Shown here piece after piece: positions 63,004 to 64,000 of a DNA stretch of 64,000 nucleotides (positions are counted from its first letter, which is position 1; the number at the start of each line of letters is the position of its first letter). This DNA comes from Alistipes sp. Its GTDB lineage: Bacteria; Bacteroidota; Bacteroidia; Bacteroidales; Rikenellaceae. Where the stretch lies: the NCBI GenBank assembly GCA_029060215.1, contig JAIDUK010000033.1:1-64000 (forward strand), written 5' to 3'. A model generated the notes under the pieces. The model searched no databases. It was not told where the DNA came from and saw only the letters and a list, made by a program, of their open reading frames with translations. The translations under genes and the position numbers were made by a program.

Positions 63004-63429
63004 ATGAAGTTGATTCGTTTTTTGTTCTTCCTCGTTTTCGTCTGCGGCGGTTTTTCGGCCGTTCGGGCGCAGGAGAGTTCCGCTTCCGGCGGGCCGGTCG
63101 CCCCGAAGAAGGAGGCCCGGCTCGTCTTGCCCGTCGCTTCGCATAATTTCGGCGACGTCGCGCGCAAGGGCGGCAGTCTCGTGCAGGATTTCGTCTTCCG
63201 CAACGAGGGTTCGGCTCCGTTGGTCATCGTGCGCGTGCTCACTTCGTGTTCTTGTTTCAAGGCGTCGTTTCCCAAGCGGCCCGTCCCGCCCGGCGGCGAG
63301 GGGGTCATCCGCGTCACCTACGAGCCTCTCAAAAGCGAGCCCGGCACTTTCAGCAAGGTGTTGCAGATCTATTCCAATTCCGCTTCGGGCCGCGAGGTCA
63401 TCACCGTGCAGGGCAATTCCATAGAGTGA
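63004..63429 (+). CDS. DUF1573-domain secreted protein
   Basis: These 141 residues carry a signal peptide (about 1-20, cleavage near VRAQE) followed by an Ig-like DUF1573 domain: HNFGDVARKGGSLVQDFVFRNEGSAPLVIVRVLTSCSC. The two Cys in SCSC are family typical. Start at 63004, 10 bases after tonB. DUF1573 proteins are abundant in Bacteroidetes and of unknown function. Confidence 0.87.
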   Translation: MKLIRFLFFLVFVCGGFSAVRAQESSASGGPVAPKKEARLVLPVASHNFGDVARKGGSLVQDFVFRNEGSAPLVIVRVLTSCSCFKASFPKRPVPPGGEGVIRVTYEPLKSEPGTFSKVLQIYSNSASGREVITVQGNSIE

Positions 63430-63476
63430 ATAACGTTTGTTTTTCACCCTTAACCTTTCATTTTTTCCTTGTATCG

Positions 63477-64000
63477 ATGTCAGTGCTGCTTTTTACCAAC
63501 GCCATTATCCTGCCCATGACGGGCAGCGATCAACTGATTCCCTGCGGTTGCGTAGGGGTCGTAAACAACCGTATTTCGTTCGTCTCGGCCGACCCTGCCG
63601 CTGCGGTCGCGTTCCGGCTTGCCCATCCCGAGGCCCGGGAGTTCGATTGCCGCGGCAAGCTCCTCATGCCCGGGCTCATCGACACCCATTGCCACGCCGC
63701 CATGACTTTGCAGCGCAGCTATGCCGACGACATTCCGCTCATGGAGTGGCTCAACGAGCGCATATGGCCTTTCGAGGCCCGGCAGACGGCCGACGACGTG
63801 GTGTTGGGCATGACGCTCGGCATCGCCGAGATGTTGTTGGGCGGCGTCACTTCGTTCGTCGACATGTATTATTTCGAGAACCGTTGCGTCGAGACCGTCG
63901 ACCGGCTCGGCATCCGCGCCATGCTGGGGTGCAACTATTTCGATAGCAACATCGACGAGGTCTTGCCGCAGATCGAAGAAGCCGTGCGGCTCGCCGAGGG
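63477..64000 (+). CDS. Amidohydrolase, MTA/SAH deaminase-like (partial, cut by window end)
   Basis: The first 174 residues are present. The metal-site motif is MPGLIDTHCHAAMTLQRSYADDIPLMEWLNERIWPFE, with His-x-His from the first strand of the TIM barrel, as in 5'-methylthioadenosine/S-adenosylhomocysteine deaminases and chlorohydrolase-like enzymes. GGVTSFVDMYYF follows. The start is ATG at 63477. The C-terminal half, including the other metal ligands, lies outside the window. Confidence 0.82.
   Translation, partial: MSVLLFTNAIILPMTGSDQLIPCGCVGVVNNRISFVSADPAAAVAFRLAHPEAREFDCRGKLLMPGLIDTHCHAAMTLQRSYADDIPLMEWLNERIWPFEARQTADDVVLGMTLGIAEMLLGGVTSFVDMYYFENRCVETVDRLGIRAMLGCNYFDSNIDEVLPQIEEAVRLAE

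Overview
The window is about 64 kb of a GC-rich Bacteroidales chromosome, most likely Alistipes or a close relative. The pointers are a fused LpxC-FabZ, a two-gene 2-oxoacid:ferredoxin oxidoreductase, a TamB/ExbBD/TonB cluster, many TAnnTTTG -7 boxes with little Shine-Dalgarno signal, and a CTnDOT-family conjugation apparatus. The genus is inferred from content and base composition, not from an alignment.

Left backbone (1-12.9 kb): a DMT-family exporter; a leftward cluster rimP-nusA-infB followed by a CoA-transferase/hydrolase; an lpxC/fabZ-lpxA lipid A operon; and, divergent from it, a TonB-like protein with a K+/H+ antiporter. The gap at 1.05-1.8 kb carries a degenerate dispersed repeat.

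Integrated element (12,948-44,989): a 32-kb integrative conjugative element (ICE) lies at the 3' end of a tRNA-Ala(GGC) gene. A 16-bp direct repeat of the tRNA 3' end marks both ends, and the original tRNA terminator has been pushed 32 kb away. From left to right it holds: a DarG C-terminal-domain fragment; an AT-rich operon encoding a NurA-like nuclease, a HerA-like ATPase, a GHKL ATPase and a radical SAM protein (candidate defence system); a truncated-looking membrane protein; an AAA/DUF4143 ATPase; a large RNA hairpin; six small ICE accessory genes; an AT-rich unknown gene; a leftward tra operon (traA to traQ) with a fimbrial module in place of traP; a probable oriT; mobA, mobB; and a junction where the coupling-protein gene mobC and the integrase gene are both cut and joined tail to tail. 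traN is also frameshifted. The element therefore looks unable to excise or transfer by itself and may now act as a fixed carrier of its cargo.

Right backbone (45-64 kb): tRNA-Ala; korAB; a KduD-like dehydrogenase and kduI (uronate catabolism); an isolated phage-like set made of a cI/LexA-like repressor, a small protein and a terminase large subunit; a nitronate-monooxygenase-like flavoprotein; a small radical SAM protein beside tsaD; a very large TamB protein with a downstream exbB-exbD-tonB cluster; a DUF1573 protein; and the start of an amidohydrolase cut by the window edge.
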